Source: an uncultured Clostridia bacterium (GTDB lineage: Bacteria > Bacillota > Clostridia > Christensenellales > Borkfalkiaceae). Taken from it: 45,381 bases of DNA. The notes under the pieces are model-generated. The model was not told the origin of the DNA. It was given only the letters and a program-made list of their open reading frames with translations, and searched no databases. The position numbers and the translations under genes are program-made. Below, piece after piece: positions 36,390 through 44,306 of this stretch. Location of the stretch: positions 1-45,381 of the forward strand of contig CANQMX010000013.1 of assembly GCA_947625095.1 (NCBI GenBank), in the 5' to 3' direction. The stretch's first letter is position 1. The number at the start of each line of letters is the position of its first letter.

Positions 36390-39300
36390 ATGGCGAAAAA
36401 GAATAAAAAGAACAAACAGAACAACTATGCACCCACAAAGGACGCGAACGGCAAGAAGCTTTCGCGCAAGGAACGCAAGGCCCAGAGAAAGGCGCTGTTG
36501 AAGAGCCAAAAGGAACTCGAAGCCCAGCTCGTTGCCGACGGGAAAATTCCCCGCCGCAATAAATACCGCTCTAAAAATTTCTTCGGGCGGATGCTGGCGC
36601 TCGTCCTCATGTTCTTCTTCGGCATCTTTGCGACGGTGGGCGCGTTCTTCGGCTTCGGCGCGTTTGCGCCCATGAAGGACGTATTTTGGCTCGTGGGGCT
36701 TGACTCCACCAAGTTCCTCACCGACGAATACAGCGCGAAGGGAATTCTCGATTTGGTGGGCGGCATCCTGACGGATATCCAAGACCACAACATCGACTCG
36801 TTGGGCGCGATCTCCAAATATACGCCCATTTTGGACACCTATGTGGACGACATCGTGGAATCGCTCTCCACGCTGGGCGTCAGGGTGGACAAAGACACGC
36901 TGAAAGCCACGCCGCTCAGCGAACTCGGCGCATACTTCCAGGACGAAGTGATGGGCAGCATCGTGCTCGGCGAGACCCTGGGCGTGAAGCCGGGCGGCGA
37001 CGCCATGCTCATCGGCCTTTGCTACGGCGAGGAGGGGATCGACTACACCGTTGAAAATGACGAGTTCGTGCAGGTGACGGGCGGGCGCGCCCCCACCACG
37101 CTGGGCGACCTCATGGACAGCCCCACCGACATCATCTCGCAGATGCGCCTCGGCACTTTGATGGGGCTGAATAAGAACGTCACCGAATCCGCCCTCAAAG
37201 ACAACGCCATGATGTACGCCCTCTGCTACGGCAAGCGGGGCGAGGATGAAAACGCCGACCCTTCCAACTACAATTACTATGTGAAGGACGGCAACATTGT
37301 TGTGCTTACCAACAACGCAGGCGGCGCTGCCACCCTCGCGGAAACGGATCCCAACGACTATGTACATACCTTCCCCACCACCCTCGACGGGCTGATGAAC
37401 CACTCCAACGCCGTCATCGAAAGCCTTGAACTCGGTGATATGCTCGGGCTGGACGGCTCGGATGCCGATACCAACGGCGTGATGTATTCGCTCGCCTACG
37501 GTTCGCGCGGCACGGATTGGAAATATGAGAACGGGGAGATCGTCATGCTCGAAGGGCACGACCCCAAATACCCCACCAAGATGGGCGACTTCATCAGCAA
37601 CTCAAACAGCCTCATCGACGGCATGGAAGTTGCGACGTTGATGAACATCGATCATACCTCCAACAGAATGATGATCTCCCTTGCCTACGGCACGGAGATG
37701 GCCAAGGGAGAGGCCTTTGAAGCCCCCGCCGACCCGTGGGAAGAGAGAGGCGGGAAGTATTACGACAAGAACGGTCAACGTGTTGACGAGCACGGGTATC
37801 TGCTCGACGCGGAGGGGGGCTACCTCACGGAGGAAGTGAACGAGACGGCGGGCACGGGCGGCTCGGCACAGACGACCACCCGCAAACAGTACAAGGACGA
37901 CGCGCGGTTTATTTACGTATACGACGCGAGCGGCGAGGTGACGGGCATACAAATGCTGCCCAACCCCAACGATCCCCAAGGCAAGCCCTATGAAAAGAAG
38001 AAGATCTCCGACCTCACCGACGGCGACGCCGACCTTGTGGAAGGTATGAAGATAGGCGACACCATGGAGATCGACAGCAGTTCCTCCGCCCTCATGCAGG
38101 CGATGAAGGACTGGACCATCGGCGATCTGAAAGACCAAAACAAGATAGAAAAACTCACGATCGGCGAAGTGCTCGGCGAAGAGGGCATGACTTCCAACAT
38201 CATGCAGGCGCTCAAAGATAAGACGCTTGAGGAGATGAAGGACCAGAATACCATCGACGCGCTGAAACTTTCCGACGTTTTGGATATCCATGAAGAGGAC
38301 GCCCCGGACGGCTCCTACACAAAGAGTTCGGGCATTATGCGCGCCATGCAGGATTGGCACCTCGACGACCTCAACAGCCAATACCGCATCGACCGCCTGA
38401 AGATCAGCAACGTCATCGGAATAGACGAAAATTCCTCCTCCCTCATGCAGGCGATGAAGGACTGGCGCATCAGCGACCTCAACAAGCAGGAGAAGATAGA
38501 CGCCTTGAAACTCGGGGCGATCATCACAATCGACAAAAATTCTCCGCCCATTCTGAAAGCGCTGGAAAATACGCAGATCGGCGAACTTTCCAGCGACGTG
38601 GACGGCCTGCGCCTGATGGATATCCTCGAAGAGGAGGACATCAAGGACAATAAGTTTTTGAAATCGCTCAAACTTTCTCCCCTCACCTCGCTCGGCGACG
38701 ATTTGAAAAAACTTTCCGCCCGCGAAGTGTTCGGCGCGGATATGTATTCCTATCTCGACCCGAACAAACCGTACGGCGATACCGCGCAGGGCGCACAGGA
38801 TGACGTCGGAAAGAGTTACTACGAACTTTACAAAGCATACGAGACCAACAAGAAAGATAGCGAAACGTTGAGCGGGACAAAACCCATTGCGCGCGAGATC
38901 GCGGAGGGCGAGGAGGTGCGCTCGTACTTTGTACACGGGAGCGACAGTACGCACCTTGTGCGCGGGTTCTATACGAATGAAAACGGAATAAAAACCGCCG
39001 TGCCCGAGAGCGATGTGCATACGCGGGTGGAAGCCGCAACGAAAAAATACTACACCGTGGGCGAACAGAAGTTGACGGCCACCTATGCATGGCGGGTCGT
39101 AAACTATGACGAGTCCAAGTTGGATGAACTCCCCGCGGGCGATGAGGTAATCGATAGCGAGGGGACGTTCTACTACAAGACGGGCGGAACGCAGTATGAG
39201 ATCAAAGAGGACGGGTACAGCCTCTACTATCTCGCCGCCGTGGAGGGAGAAGATGCCACGCGCGTCGACCTCGAACGGGAGATCGTCTCCTATATCTACA

Positions 39301-39908
39301 ACGCAGGGGCGGGCGATATCACCATCACCAAGAATACGGCGGGGAAATGGTCGTATACGCCCAAAGATCCCGGAACGGAGACCGAGGTGAACGTGTACAC
39401 GCACGATGAAGAGGGCAACACCTACGACTACATCAAGACGGAGATCGAGGTGCTCGAGGGCTACTATCAAGCGCCCGCGGAGGGAACGACGACGATCACG
39501 GGCGATGTGTACGGCGAGAACGACGTTGAGGAGAAGTTCGAGATCGCAAAGACGGACGGCACGGGCAAGCCTGTGCCCGTGGAACGGTATCTATCGGGCG
39601 TGTGGTACTTCCTGTTCGGCGGCGAGGGCGATAATTGCTTTACCGACGCTTCCGACGCGCCCGTGCTCGACCTCACCGGCACGATGAGCGGCATGAGCGG
39701 AAAATTATCGGATACGGAACTTTGGAAACTGTACTTCCACGACGTGCTCAAAACCAATCCCTTCGTGGACATTGACGCAAAGTTTGAAGGCGGTCTCAAT
39801 GTGGGCGGACAAGGCGAAAAGAAAAAGGTGAAAAACCTCAACGAGTGCACGCTGAACGAGAGTGTGGAACTCGTAAAACAACTCGTGAACGGCATACCGC
39901 AGCAATAA
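36390..39908 (+). CDS. Large membrane-anchored repeat protein, function unknown
   Basis: A 1172-residue protein. Residues 1-62 are Lys/Arg-rich (cytosolic), one membrane segment spans ~65-92 (MLALVLMFFFGIFATVGAFF), and the rest is acidic and probably outside the cell. Two repeat regions are visible. Region 1 (~170-440) has four modules of 75-95 residues with LGDLMDS or LDGLMNH, LGTLMGL or LGDMLGL, and YALCYGKRG or YSLAYGSRG. Region 2 (~560-755) has about five modules of ~46 residues with LMQAMKDW, IGDL or ISDL, KIDALKLG and ITIDKNS. Both share an L-x-LG-x-x-L core, perhaps one repeat type. No enzyme motif or sortase signal is seen. The family is not recognised. Confidence 0.85.
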   Translation: MAKKNKKNKQNNYAPTKDANGKKLSRKERKAQRKALLKSQKELEAQLVADGKIPRRNKYRSKNFFGRMLALVLMFFFGIFATVGAFFGFGAFAPMKDVFWLVGLDSTKFLTDEYSAKGILDLVGGILTDIQDHNIDSLGAISKYTPILDTYVDDIVESLSTLGVRVDKDTLKATPLSELGAYFQDEVMGSIVLGETLGVKPGGDAMLIGLCYGEEGIDYTVENDEFVQVTGGRAPTTLGDLMDSPTDIISQMRLGTLMGLNKNVTESALKDNAMMYALCYGKRGEDENADPSNYNYYVKDGNIVVLTNNAGGAATLAETDPNDYVHTFPTTLDGLMNHSNAVIESLELGDMLGLDGSDADTNGVMYSLAYGSRGTDWKYENGEIVMLEGHDPKYPTKMGDFISNSNSLIDGMEVATLMNIDHTSNRMMISLAYGTEMAKGEAFEAPADPWEERGGKYYDKNGQRVDEHGYLLDAEGGYLTEEVNETAGTGGSAQTTTRKQYKDDARFIYVYDASGEVTGIQMLPNPNDPQGKPYEKKKISDLTDGDADLVEGMKIGDTMEIDSSSSALMQAMKDWTIGDLKDQNKIEKLTIGEVLGEEGMTSNIMQALKDKTLEEMKDQNTIDALKLSDVLDIHEEDAPDGSYTKSSGIMRAMQDWHLDDLNSQYRIDRLKISNVIGIDENSSSLMQAMKDWRISDLNKQEKIDALKLGAIITIDKNSPPILKALENTQIGELSSDVDGLRLMDILEEEDIKDNKFLKSLKLSPLTSLGDDLKKLSAREVFGADMYSYLDPNKPYGDTAQGAQDDVGKSYYELYKAYETNKKDSETLSGTKPIAREIAEGEEVRSYFVHGSDSTHLVRGFYTNENGIKTAVPESDVHTRVEAATKKYYTVGEQKLTATYAWRVVNYDESKLDELPAGDEVIDSEGTFYYKTGGTQYEIKEDGYSLYYLAAVEGEDATRVDLEREIVSYIYNAGAGDITITKNTAGKWSYTPKDPGTETEVNVYTHDEEGNTYDYIKTEIEVLEGYYQAPAEGTTTITGDVYGENDVEEKFEIAKTDGTGKPVPVERYLSGVWYFLFGGEGDNCFTDASDAPVLDLTGTMSGMSGKLSDTELWKLYFHDVLKTNPFVDIDAKFEGGLNVGGQGEKKKVKNLNECTLNESVELVKQLVNGIPQQ

Positions 39909-39945
39909 ATTTCCGCAAAAATTTGCGCGGCGGCGCGAAAACACG

Positions 39946-39974
39946 TTGACTTGCGCGACAAAATATTGTAAAAT
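39946..39974 (+). promoter_or_regulatory. Promoter of rpsF-ssb-rpsR
   Basis: TTGACT (39946-39951), 17-base spacer, TAAAAT (39969-39974). Confidence 0.8.
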
Positions 39975-39980
39975 ACAGAT

Positions 39981-40029
39981 TGCCTTGCATACAGAAAAAG
40001 TATGCCGAATAAGACCGGGAGGTAAAATT
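39981..40029 (+). promoter_or_regulatory. Candidate S6:S18 autoregulatory leader
   Basis: The short rpsF leader has a hairpin GCATAC/GTATGC (39988-40012 region) whose 3' side runs into CCGAATAAG. S6:S18-binding leaders in many bacteria show a CCG trinucleotide at such a stem, and S6 and S18 are both encoded in this operon. Assignment rests on this local likeness only. Confidence 0.4.
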
Positions 40030-40320
40030 ATGCAAAAGTACGAGATGCTCATTCTTCTCCGCAGCGACATGGAGGACGAAGCGCGTGAGGCCGAACTCAA
40101 AAAGTACGCCGACATCGTGGCTTCGATGGGCGGCAACGTGGAGGCCACCGATAAGTGGGGCGTGAAAAAGACCGCGTACCCCATCGACTACAAGACCGAC
40201 GCCTTCTTTGCCCTCATGAAATTCGAGTCCGACGGCGCAGTGGTAAAAGAGCTCGACCGCGTTGCGGGCATTTCCGCGGACGTCCTTCGGCGCATGATCA
40301 CAAAAGTAGAGGAGAAATAA
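40030..40320 (+). CDS. rpsF: 30S ribosomal protein bS6
   Basis: Ribosomal protein S6 (96 residues). It begins MQKYEMLILLRSDMEDEARE and has the conserved VEATDKWGVKKTAYPIDYKTDAF core (within ~38-60) and the closing DVLRRMITKVE. ATG at 40030 follows GGGAGGTAAAATT; the upstream in-frame extension is rejected. It is the first gene of rpsF-ssb-rpsR, with ssb one base after the stop. Confidence 0.97.
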   Translation: MQKYEMLILLRSDMEDEAREAELKKYADIVASMGGNVEATDKWGVKKTAYPIDYKTDAFFALMKFESDGAVVKELDRVAGISADVLRRMITKVEEK

Positions 40321-40321
40321 C

Positions 40322-40756
40322 ATGAACAAAGTGTTTTTGATCGGGAATTTGACAAGAGACCCCGAGATGTCCGAGACCGCGGGCGGCGTGAGCGTTTGCC
40401 ACTTCGGCATCGCCGTGAACCGCTCCTATTCCTCGCAGGACGGCGAGCGCCAGACCGACTTCTTCAACGTGACCGCGTGGCGCGGGCTTGCCGATAACAT
40501 CGGTCGCTACTGCAAAAAGGGAAACAAAGTGGCCGTTTCCGGCAGCGTGCAGATCCGCAATTACGAGGACAACCAAGGGAACCGCCGCACGGCCGTGGAT
40601 ATCATCGCGCAGGACGTGGAGTTCCTCAATACGAGAAACCAAAACGCGGGGGATGACTTCTACGAAGCGCCCGCAGCGAACGGACGCGCATCGGGCGGCG
40701 AACGCAAAAAACCCGCCCTGCAATCTTTCGACGACGACGGGGATATCCCCTTCTGA
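40322..40756 (+). CDS. ssb: Single-stranded DNA-binding protein
   Basis: SSB (144 residues). The OB-fold spans ~1-105 (NKVFLIGNLTRDPEMSET, TDFFNVTAWRGLADNIGRYC), followed by a short flexible linker and the acidic C-terminal tip DDDGDIPF that recruits replication and repair proteins. It is encoded between rpsF and rpsR, as in most Bacillota. AGAGGAGAAATAAC precedes the ATG. Confidence 0.96.
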   Translation: MNKVFLIGNLTRDPEMSETAGGVSVCHFGIAVNRSYSSQDGERQTDFFNVTAWRGLADNIGRYCKKGNKVAVSGSVQIRNYEDNQGNRRTAVDIIAQDVEFLNTRNQNAGDDFYEAPAANGRASGGERKKPALQSFDDDGDIPF

Positions 40757-40788
40757 AGCCGAAGCCCATCAATTAAGGAGATTTGAAA

Positions 40789-41136
40789 ATGGAAGAAAAT
40801 GAAAATGTTGTCGCCGAGACCGCTGCACCCGAAGTGGCCGAAGCCCCGGCGGAAGTAAAGGAAGTAAAAGAACCCCGCAGAGAGGAGGCCCGCGAACGCG
40901 GCGACCGCCCCAAGCGCGGCTTCAAAAAACAGAACTTCAAAAAGGTGTGCGCATTCTGCCAGGATAAGAGCACCATCGACTACAAGGATGTGAATAAACT
41001 CCGCAAGTTCATCGCCGAGGGCGGAAAAATTTTGCCCCGCCGCATGACAGGCACTTGCGCAAAACACCAGAGAGAACTCGCTACCGCCATCAAGCGCGCC
41101 CGCATCGCCGCGCTCATCCCTTTCAGGGCGGAATAA
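40789..41136 (+). CDS. rpsR: 30S ribosomal protein bS18 with acidic N-terminal extension
   Basis: Ribosomal protein S18 (115 residues). The conserved part starts near residue 50 ([19 protein letters not shown]) and contains [20 protein letters not shown]. The CxxC and Cys-His residues are those of the zinc-binding form. The first ~45 residues are an extra Glu/Ala/Val-rich then Arg/Glu-rich extension; a typical S18 is ~75-80 residues. ATG at 40789 has AAGGAGATTTG upstream, which supports the long form. A terminator follows. Confidence 0.95.
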   Translation: MEENENVVAETAAPEVAEAPAEVKEVKEPRREEARERGDRPKRGFKKQNFKKVCAFCQDKSTIDYKDVNKLRKFIAEGGKILPRRMTGTCAKHQRELATAIKRARIAALIPFRAE

Positions 41137-41147
41137 GTTGTAGGCTG

Positions 41148-41177
41148 AAAAGCGTCCCTTTGCGGGGCGCTTTTTTT
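41148..41177 (+). terminator. Terminator of rpsF-ssb-rpsR
   Basis: AAAGCG-CCC/GGG-CGCTTT with a loop TTTGC and seven T. Confidence 0.9.
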
Positions 41178-41191
41178 GTGGAGGCGGGAAA

Positions 41192-41246
41192 GATACACTC
41201 GTTCGCGCCCCGCGGCTCTGCCGCGGGGCGCGAACTCGGTATGAGG
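41192..41246 (+). repeat. Family A palindromic element
   Basis: Arms TTCGCGCCCCGCGGC/GCCGCGGGGCGCGAA, loop tct, 15 perfect pairs. Confidence 0.85.
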
Positions 41247-41473
41247 AGTGGACACAATGCGCGGCAGCGCGTGAGCGTATGAGAAATACCTCCCCACCAC
41301 CGCCTGCGGCGGAGCCGTCTCGGGCGGGTGGAATCCCGCCCTCGGTCACCGTTCGCGCCTTCCGATGCGCTCACTCACCGCAGAACGCTTCGCACAGCCC
41401 GCAGGGCTGGTGCTCATAGTGCGTTCTGCGACCTCCAAAGGAGGGTAGGCCTTGCAAGACGGACTGCGTTTTT

Positions 41474-41513
41474 CGGGATTCTTCACCCCCCTACGGGGGT
41501 TCAGAATGACGCG
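41474..41513 (+). repeat. Family D palindromic element
   Basis: GGGATTCTTC, ACCCCC-cta-CGGGGGT, CAGAATGACGCG; the inner stem differs from 1218-1256. Confidence 0.75.
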
Positions 41514-41548
41514 AAAGGTAGAATGACGCGCAGGTCAGAATGACGCGT

Positions 41549-41628
41549 ACACCCCTTCCGTCTCGCCGCGCGCGGCGAGACACCCACAGCACAAGGCACG
41601 CCTACGGCGCCCTCAAGGGGTGGGCAAG
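41549..41628 (+). repeat. Family B element with altered stem
   Basis: ACACCCCTTCCGT then TCTCGCCGCG/CGCGGCGAGA instead of GTCACC/GGTGAC, then ACACCCA, and an insert with ACGCCTACGGCG before CTCAAGGGGTGGGCAAG. Confidence 0.75.
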
Positions 41629-41637
41629 AATATGGTA

Positions 41638-41750
41638 GAGATTTCTCGACGACGGCGCCCGCGGTTTTGCCGCGGGCGCCTGCTCGAAATGACAATTTTA
41701 TGGGGACGACTGCGCTACTTCGTGCGCCGTTACGCGTTGGGCGACATGAC
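41638..41750 (-). repeat. Family C element with 11-pair inner stem
   Basis: AGAGATTTCTCGA and TCGAAATGACA enclose GGCGCCCGCGG/CCGCGGGCGCC (loop tttt). A second unit with GTGCGCCGTTACGCG and GGGCGACATGAC follows. Confidence 0.7.
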
Positions 41751-41772
41751 GGTTTAAGGCAAACAACGGGGA

Positions 41773-41896
41773 AGATACGCTACTTCGGCGCGTTGCGCCT
41801 ACTGCGCCTACGGCTTGTGCCACCCTTGGTCGAAAATGGTGCGGGCGGGACGTGCCGCGCTTAGTAGACAATAGTGCGCGCGGGGCGGTATGAGGA
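41773..41896 (+). repeat. Family A/G composite element
   Basis: GATACGCTAC ... GCGGTATGAGG with a family G interior (GTGCCGCGCTTAGTAGACAA near 41850-41870). Confidence 0.6.
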
Positions 41897-41930
41897 GGAC
41901 AAGAAATCGGAGGGTTTTGCGCGAAAAAAC

Positions 41931-41959
41931 TTGACAGGGGTGAATAGGCGTGCTATAAT
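41931..41959 (+). promoter_or_regulatory. Promoter of the isc genes
   Basis: TTGACA (41931-41936), 17-base spacer, TATAAT (41954-41959), all consensus. Confidence 0.9.
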
Positions 41960-41960
41960 A

Positions 41961-41977
41961 CCTACAAAATAAGTAGG
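41961..41977. promoter_or_regulatory. Candidate IscR (Rrf2) operator
   Basis: CCTACAAAATAAGTAGG, a five-base-arm palindrome with an AT centre, spanning the predicted transcription start just after the -10 box of the isc promoter. An Rrf2 regulator is encoded in the same operon (43902-44306). Confidence 0.6.
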
Positions 41978-41987
41978 AAATAGAGTT

Positions 41988-43175
41988 ATGAAAGTTTATG
42001 CCGACAATGCGGCCACCACAAAGGTGCGCCAAGAAGCCCTCGACGCGTATGTGAAGACCTCCGAGACGCTGTTCGGAAACCCCTCCTCCCTCCACTCCGA
42101 AGGACAGCGGGCGAAGGAACTCTTGGAGGATTGCCGCGCGCGCGTCGCCGCCATTTTGAACGCCGACCCGCGCGAGATCTACTTTACCTCGGGCGGGAGC
42201 GAGGCCGATAACCAGGCCATTCTTTCCGCCGCGCGGGCAGGCGAGAAAAAGGGCAAGAAAAAAATCATCTCCACCGCCATCGAACACCACGCCGTGCTCC
42301 ATACCCTTGAAAAACTCAAAAAAGAGGGCTTTGAAATCGTGCTCCTCCCCGTGGACGGGAGCGGCATTATAAAAGTTGCCGACGCCGAGGCCGCAATGAC
42401 GGACGACACCTGCCTCGTTACGGTGATGACCGCCAACAACGAGATCGGCACGATCCAGCCCGTGGAGGAGATCGGCGCGCTGTGCCGCTTGAAGGGCATC
42501 CCCTTTCACACCGACGCCGTGCAGGCCGTGGGGCATATGCCCGTGGACGTTAAAAAGTTCGGGTGCGATTACCTCGCCCTCTCGGGGCACAAGTTCGAAG
42601 GCCCGCGGGGCGTGGGCGCGTTGTATTGCAGGCGGGGAGCGCCCCTCTTCAACCTTGTGGAGGGCGGCGCGCAGGAGCGCGGAAAGCGCGCGGGCACGGA
42701 GGACCTGCCCGCCATCGCCGCGATGACGGTGGCCTTGGAACTCGCCGTAAAAAATCTGCCCGAAACTACCAAAACCGTGCAAACGCTGCGGGATTTCGTC
42801 ATTGACGAACTTGCGAAGATCCCCCACTGCGCCCTCAACGGCGACAGGGAGAGGCGGCTTGCCGGCAACGTGAGTTTCTGCTTCGAGGGCGTAGAGGGCG
42901 AGGCGCTCCTTCTCTACCTCGACGATATGGGCGTGAGCGCTTCCTCCGGCTCGGCGTGCACTTCGGGTTCGCTCGACCCCTCGCACGTGCTGCTTGCGAT
43001 CGGCCGCGTGCACGACGTGGCGCACGGGTCTTTGCGGCTCACCTTCAACGAGAACAACACCATGGAGGAGATGCGCTACCTTGTGGAAGCCGTAAAGACG
43101 GTGGTCGCAAAGGTGCGCGCGTTCTCGCCCGTGTGGCGGGATCTGCAGGAAGGGAAGCGGCAGTTTATTTTGTGA
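41988..43175 (+). CDS. iscS: Cysteine desulfurase IscS/NifS
   Basis: PLP-dependent cysteine desulfurase (395 residues), the sulfur donor for Fe-S cluster assembly. Start VYADNAATTKV, PLP contacts in TAIEHHAVLHT, the PLP lysine in LALSGHKFEGPRGVGAL (~204), and the active-site cysteine in SASSGSACTSGSLDPSHV (~324) are present. ATG at 41988 has a weak ribosome site (TAGAG). It is the first gene of an isc operon. The 280-base gap to iscU is filled by repeats rather than a terminator and promoter. Confidence 0.96.
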   Translation: MKVYADNAATTKVRQEALDAYVKTSETLFGNPSSLHSEGQRAKELLEDCRARVAAILNADPREIYFTSGGSEADNQAILSAARAGEKKGKKKIISTAIEHHAVLHTLEKLKKEGFEIVLLPVDGSGIIKVADAEAAMTDDTCLVTVMTANNEIGTIQPVEEIGALCRLKGIPFHTDAVQAVGHMPVDVKKFGCDYLALSGHKFEGPRGVGALYCRRGAPLFNLVEGGAQERGKRAGTEDLPAIAAMTVALELAVKNLPETTKTVQTLRDFVIDELAKIPHCALNGDRERRLAGNVSFCFEGVEGEALLLYLDDMGVSASSGSACTSGSLDPSHVLLAIGRVHDVAHGSLRLTFNENNTMEEMRYLVEAVKTVVAKVRAFSPVWRDLQEGKRQFIL

Positions 43176-43201
43176 GGGGGATAGGGATGACATTTCATAT
43201 G

Positions 43202-43257
43202 ACACCCCTTCCGTCACGGCGTTCGCCGTGACACCTTCCCCTCAAGGGGAAGACAAG
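43202..43257 (+). repeat. Family B palindromic element
   Basis: ACACCCCTTCCGT, GTCACGGCG-tt-CGCCGTGAC, ACACC, then TTCCCCT/AGGGGAA. Inner arms differ from other copies. Confidence 0.75.
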
Positions 43258-43284
43258 CCCCACCCCTCCCGAGGAGGGGGGGAA

Positions 43285-43364
43285 GATACACTCCCTACGG
43301 TACTACGCGCTACGCACTTGTGCCGCGCTTAGTAGACCAATAGTGCGCGCGGGTCGGTATGAGG
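43285..43364 (+). repeat. Family A element with nested family G insert
   Basis: GATACACTC at one end and GGTATGAGG at the other, ~60 bases inside including GTGCCGCGCTTAGTAGACCA and TAGTGCGCGCGGG. Confidence 0.7.
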
Positions 43365-43380
43365 GTTGGACTGCGTTAGT

Positions 43381-43420
43381 CGGGATTCTTCGGTCGCTAC
43401 GCTTCCTCAGAATGACGCGG
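43381..43420 (+). repeat. Family D palindromic element
   Basis: GGGATTCTTC, inner GG-cGC-tac-GC-CC type stem, CAGAATGACGCGG. Confidence 0.7.
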
Positions 43421-43455
43421 TAAAACGGGCAAGAAATAAGGTAAAAGGAGAAATT

Positions 43456-43905
43456 ATGTCTTTATACAGTGAAACGGTAATGGATCATTTTCGCAATCCG
43501 CGCAACGTGGGCGTCATCGAGAACCCCGACGGCGTGGGCGAGGTGGGCAACGCCAAGTGCGGCGACATCATGAAGATGTACATCAAGGTGGAAAACGGCA
43601 TCCTCGTGGACGTCAAGTTCGAGACCTTTGGCTGCGGGAGCGCCATCGCCTCAAGCTCCATGGCGACCGAGATGATCAAGGGGAAGCCCCTCTCCGAGGC
43701 GTTGAAGCTCACCAACAAGGCGGTGACCGAGGCTCTCGACGGGCTGCCCGCCTATAAACTGCACTGCTCGGTGCTCGCCGAACAGGCCGTGCAGTCCGCC
43801 ATCCTCGATTACTACAAGAAAAACCACATCCCTTACGACCCCGCGGACTTCAAGGACGCGCTCGAGGCGCACGAGCACGAGCACGGGCACGGGGACGAGG
43901 AATGA
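43456..43905 (+). CDS. iscU: Fe-S cluster scaffold IscU/NifU-like
   Basis: A 149-residue NifU_N-type scaffold on which Fe-S clusters are built. The three cluster cysteines are visible: NAKCGDIMKMYIKV (~35), ETFGCGSAIASSSM (~61) and KLHCSVLAEQAV (~104). The C-terminal ~25 residues add a His/Glu-rich tail ending EHEHGHGDEE, which may bind metal (inference). ATG at 43456 follows AAAAGGAGAAATT; the open frame upstream runs through repeats. It overlaps iscR by four bases (ATGA). Confidence 0.95.
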   Translation: MSLYSETVMDHFRNPRNVGVIENPDGVGEVGNAKCGDIMKMYIKVENGILVDVKFETFGCGSAIASSSMATEMIKGKPLSEALKLTNKAVTEALDGLPAYKLHCSVLAEQAVQSAILDYYKKNHIPYDPADFKDALEAHEHEHGHGDEE

Positions 43906-44306
43906 TCGTTTCCACCAAGGGGCGGTATGCCCTGCGCATTTTGACGGCGCTCGCCCGCGAGGACGGATGCGTGCCCTTACGAAAACTCGCCGCGGCCGAG
44001 GATGTGCCCTTTAAGTACGCCGAGGCCATTGCGAGTTTGCTTGTGAAGGCGGGGTTTGTGGAGAGCGAGCGCGGTAAAAACGGCGGCTATCATCTGACGC
44101 GCGCGCCCGAAGAGTATACCCTTGCGGAAGTGCTGCGCGTGACGGAGACCTCGCTTGCCGCCACCGACTGCACGGGGCGCAAGGAGCAGGACTGCCCCCG
44201 CGCCGCGACCTGCCCCACCCTGCCCGTGTGGCGGGCGCTCGATAAGACGGTGTACGACTTTTTGGCGGGGTATACGCTTGTGGATCTGATGCCCAAGGGG
44301 GAATGA
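43902..44306 (+). CDS. iscR: Rrf2-family Fe-S regulator IscR-like
   Basis: A 134-residue Rrf2 protein. The winged-helix N-terminus (VSTKGRYALRILTALA, VPFKYAEAIASLLVKAGFVES, GKNGGYHLTR) is followed by an Fe-S ligand loop with three cysteines in DCTGRKEQDCPRAATCP (~95-111). IscR-type proteins sense cluster supply and repress isc genes when loaded. A palindrome at the isc promoter (41961-41977) is its likely site. Start ATG at 43902 overlaps the iscU stop. It is placed last among the isc genes rather than first as in proteobacteria. Confidence 0.92.
   Translation: MIVSTKGRYALRILTALAREDGCVPLRKLAAAEDVPFKYAEAIASLLVKAGFVESERGKNGGYHLTRAPEEYTLAEVLRVTETSLAATDCTGRKEQDCPRAATCPTLPVWRALDKTVYDFLAGYTLVDLMPKGE

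Larger units (their letters stand above)
41178..41930. repeat. Longest repeat mosaic of the window, between rpsR and iscS
   Basis: About 750 bases without a gene. In order: family A (41192-41246), CCTCCCCACCACCGCC/GGCGGAG piece (41288-41315), a CGGTGACC-like piece, AGAACGCTTCGC/GCGTTCT inverted repeat around a CAGCCCGCAGGGCTG palindrome (41380-41430), family D (41474-41513), family B with a new stem (41549-41628), family C with an 11-pair inner stem (41638-41750), and a family A/G composite (about 41773-41896). Confidence 0.65.
43176..43455. repeat. Repeat stretch inside the isc operon
   Basis: It contains family B (43202-43257), a CCCACCCCTCCCGAGGAGGGG piece split as CCCCTCCC and GAGGAGGGG, a large family A/G composite (43285-43364) and family D (43381-43420). 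No promoter or T-tract terminator was found between iscS and iscU. Confidence 0.7.

Noticed and set aside
41055..41700. Open frames of 60-110 codons in the gap after rpsR
   Set aside because: Repeat-derived, Arg/Pro-rich, no ribosome sites.
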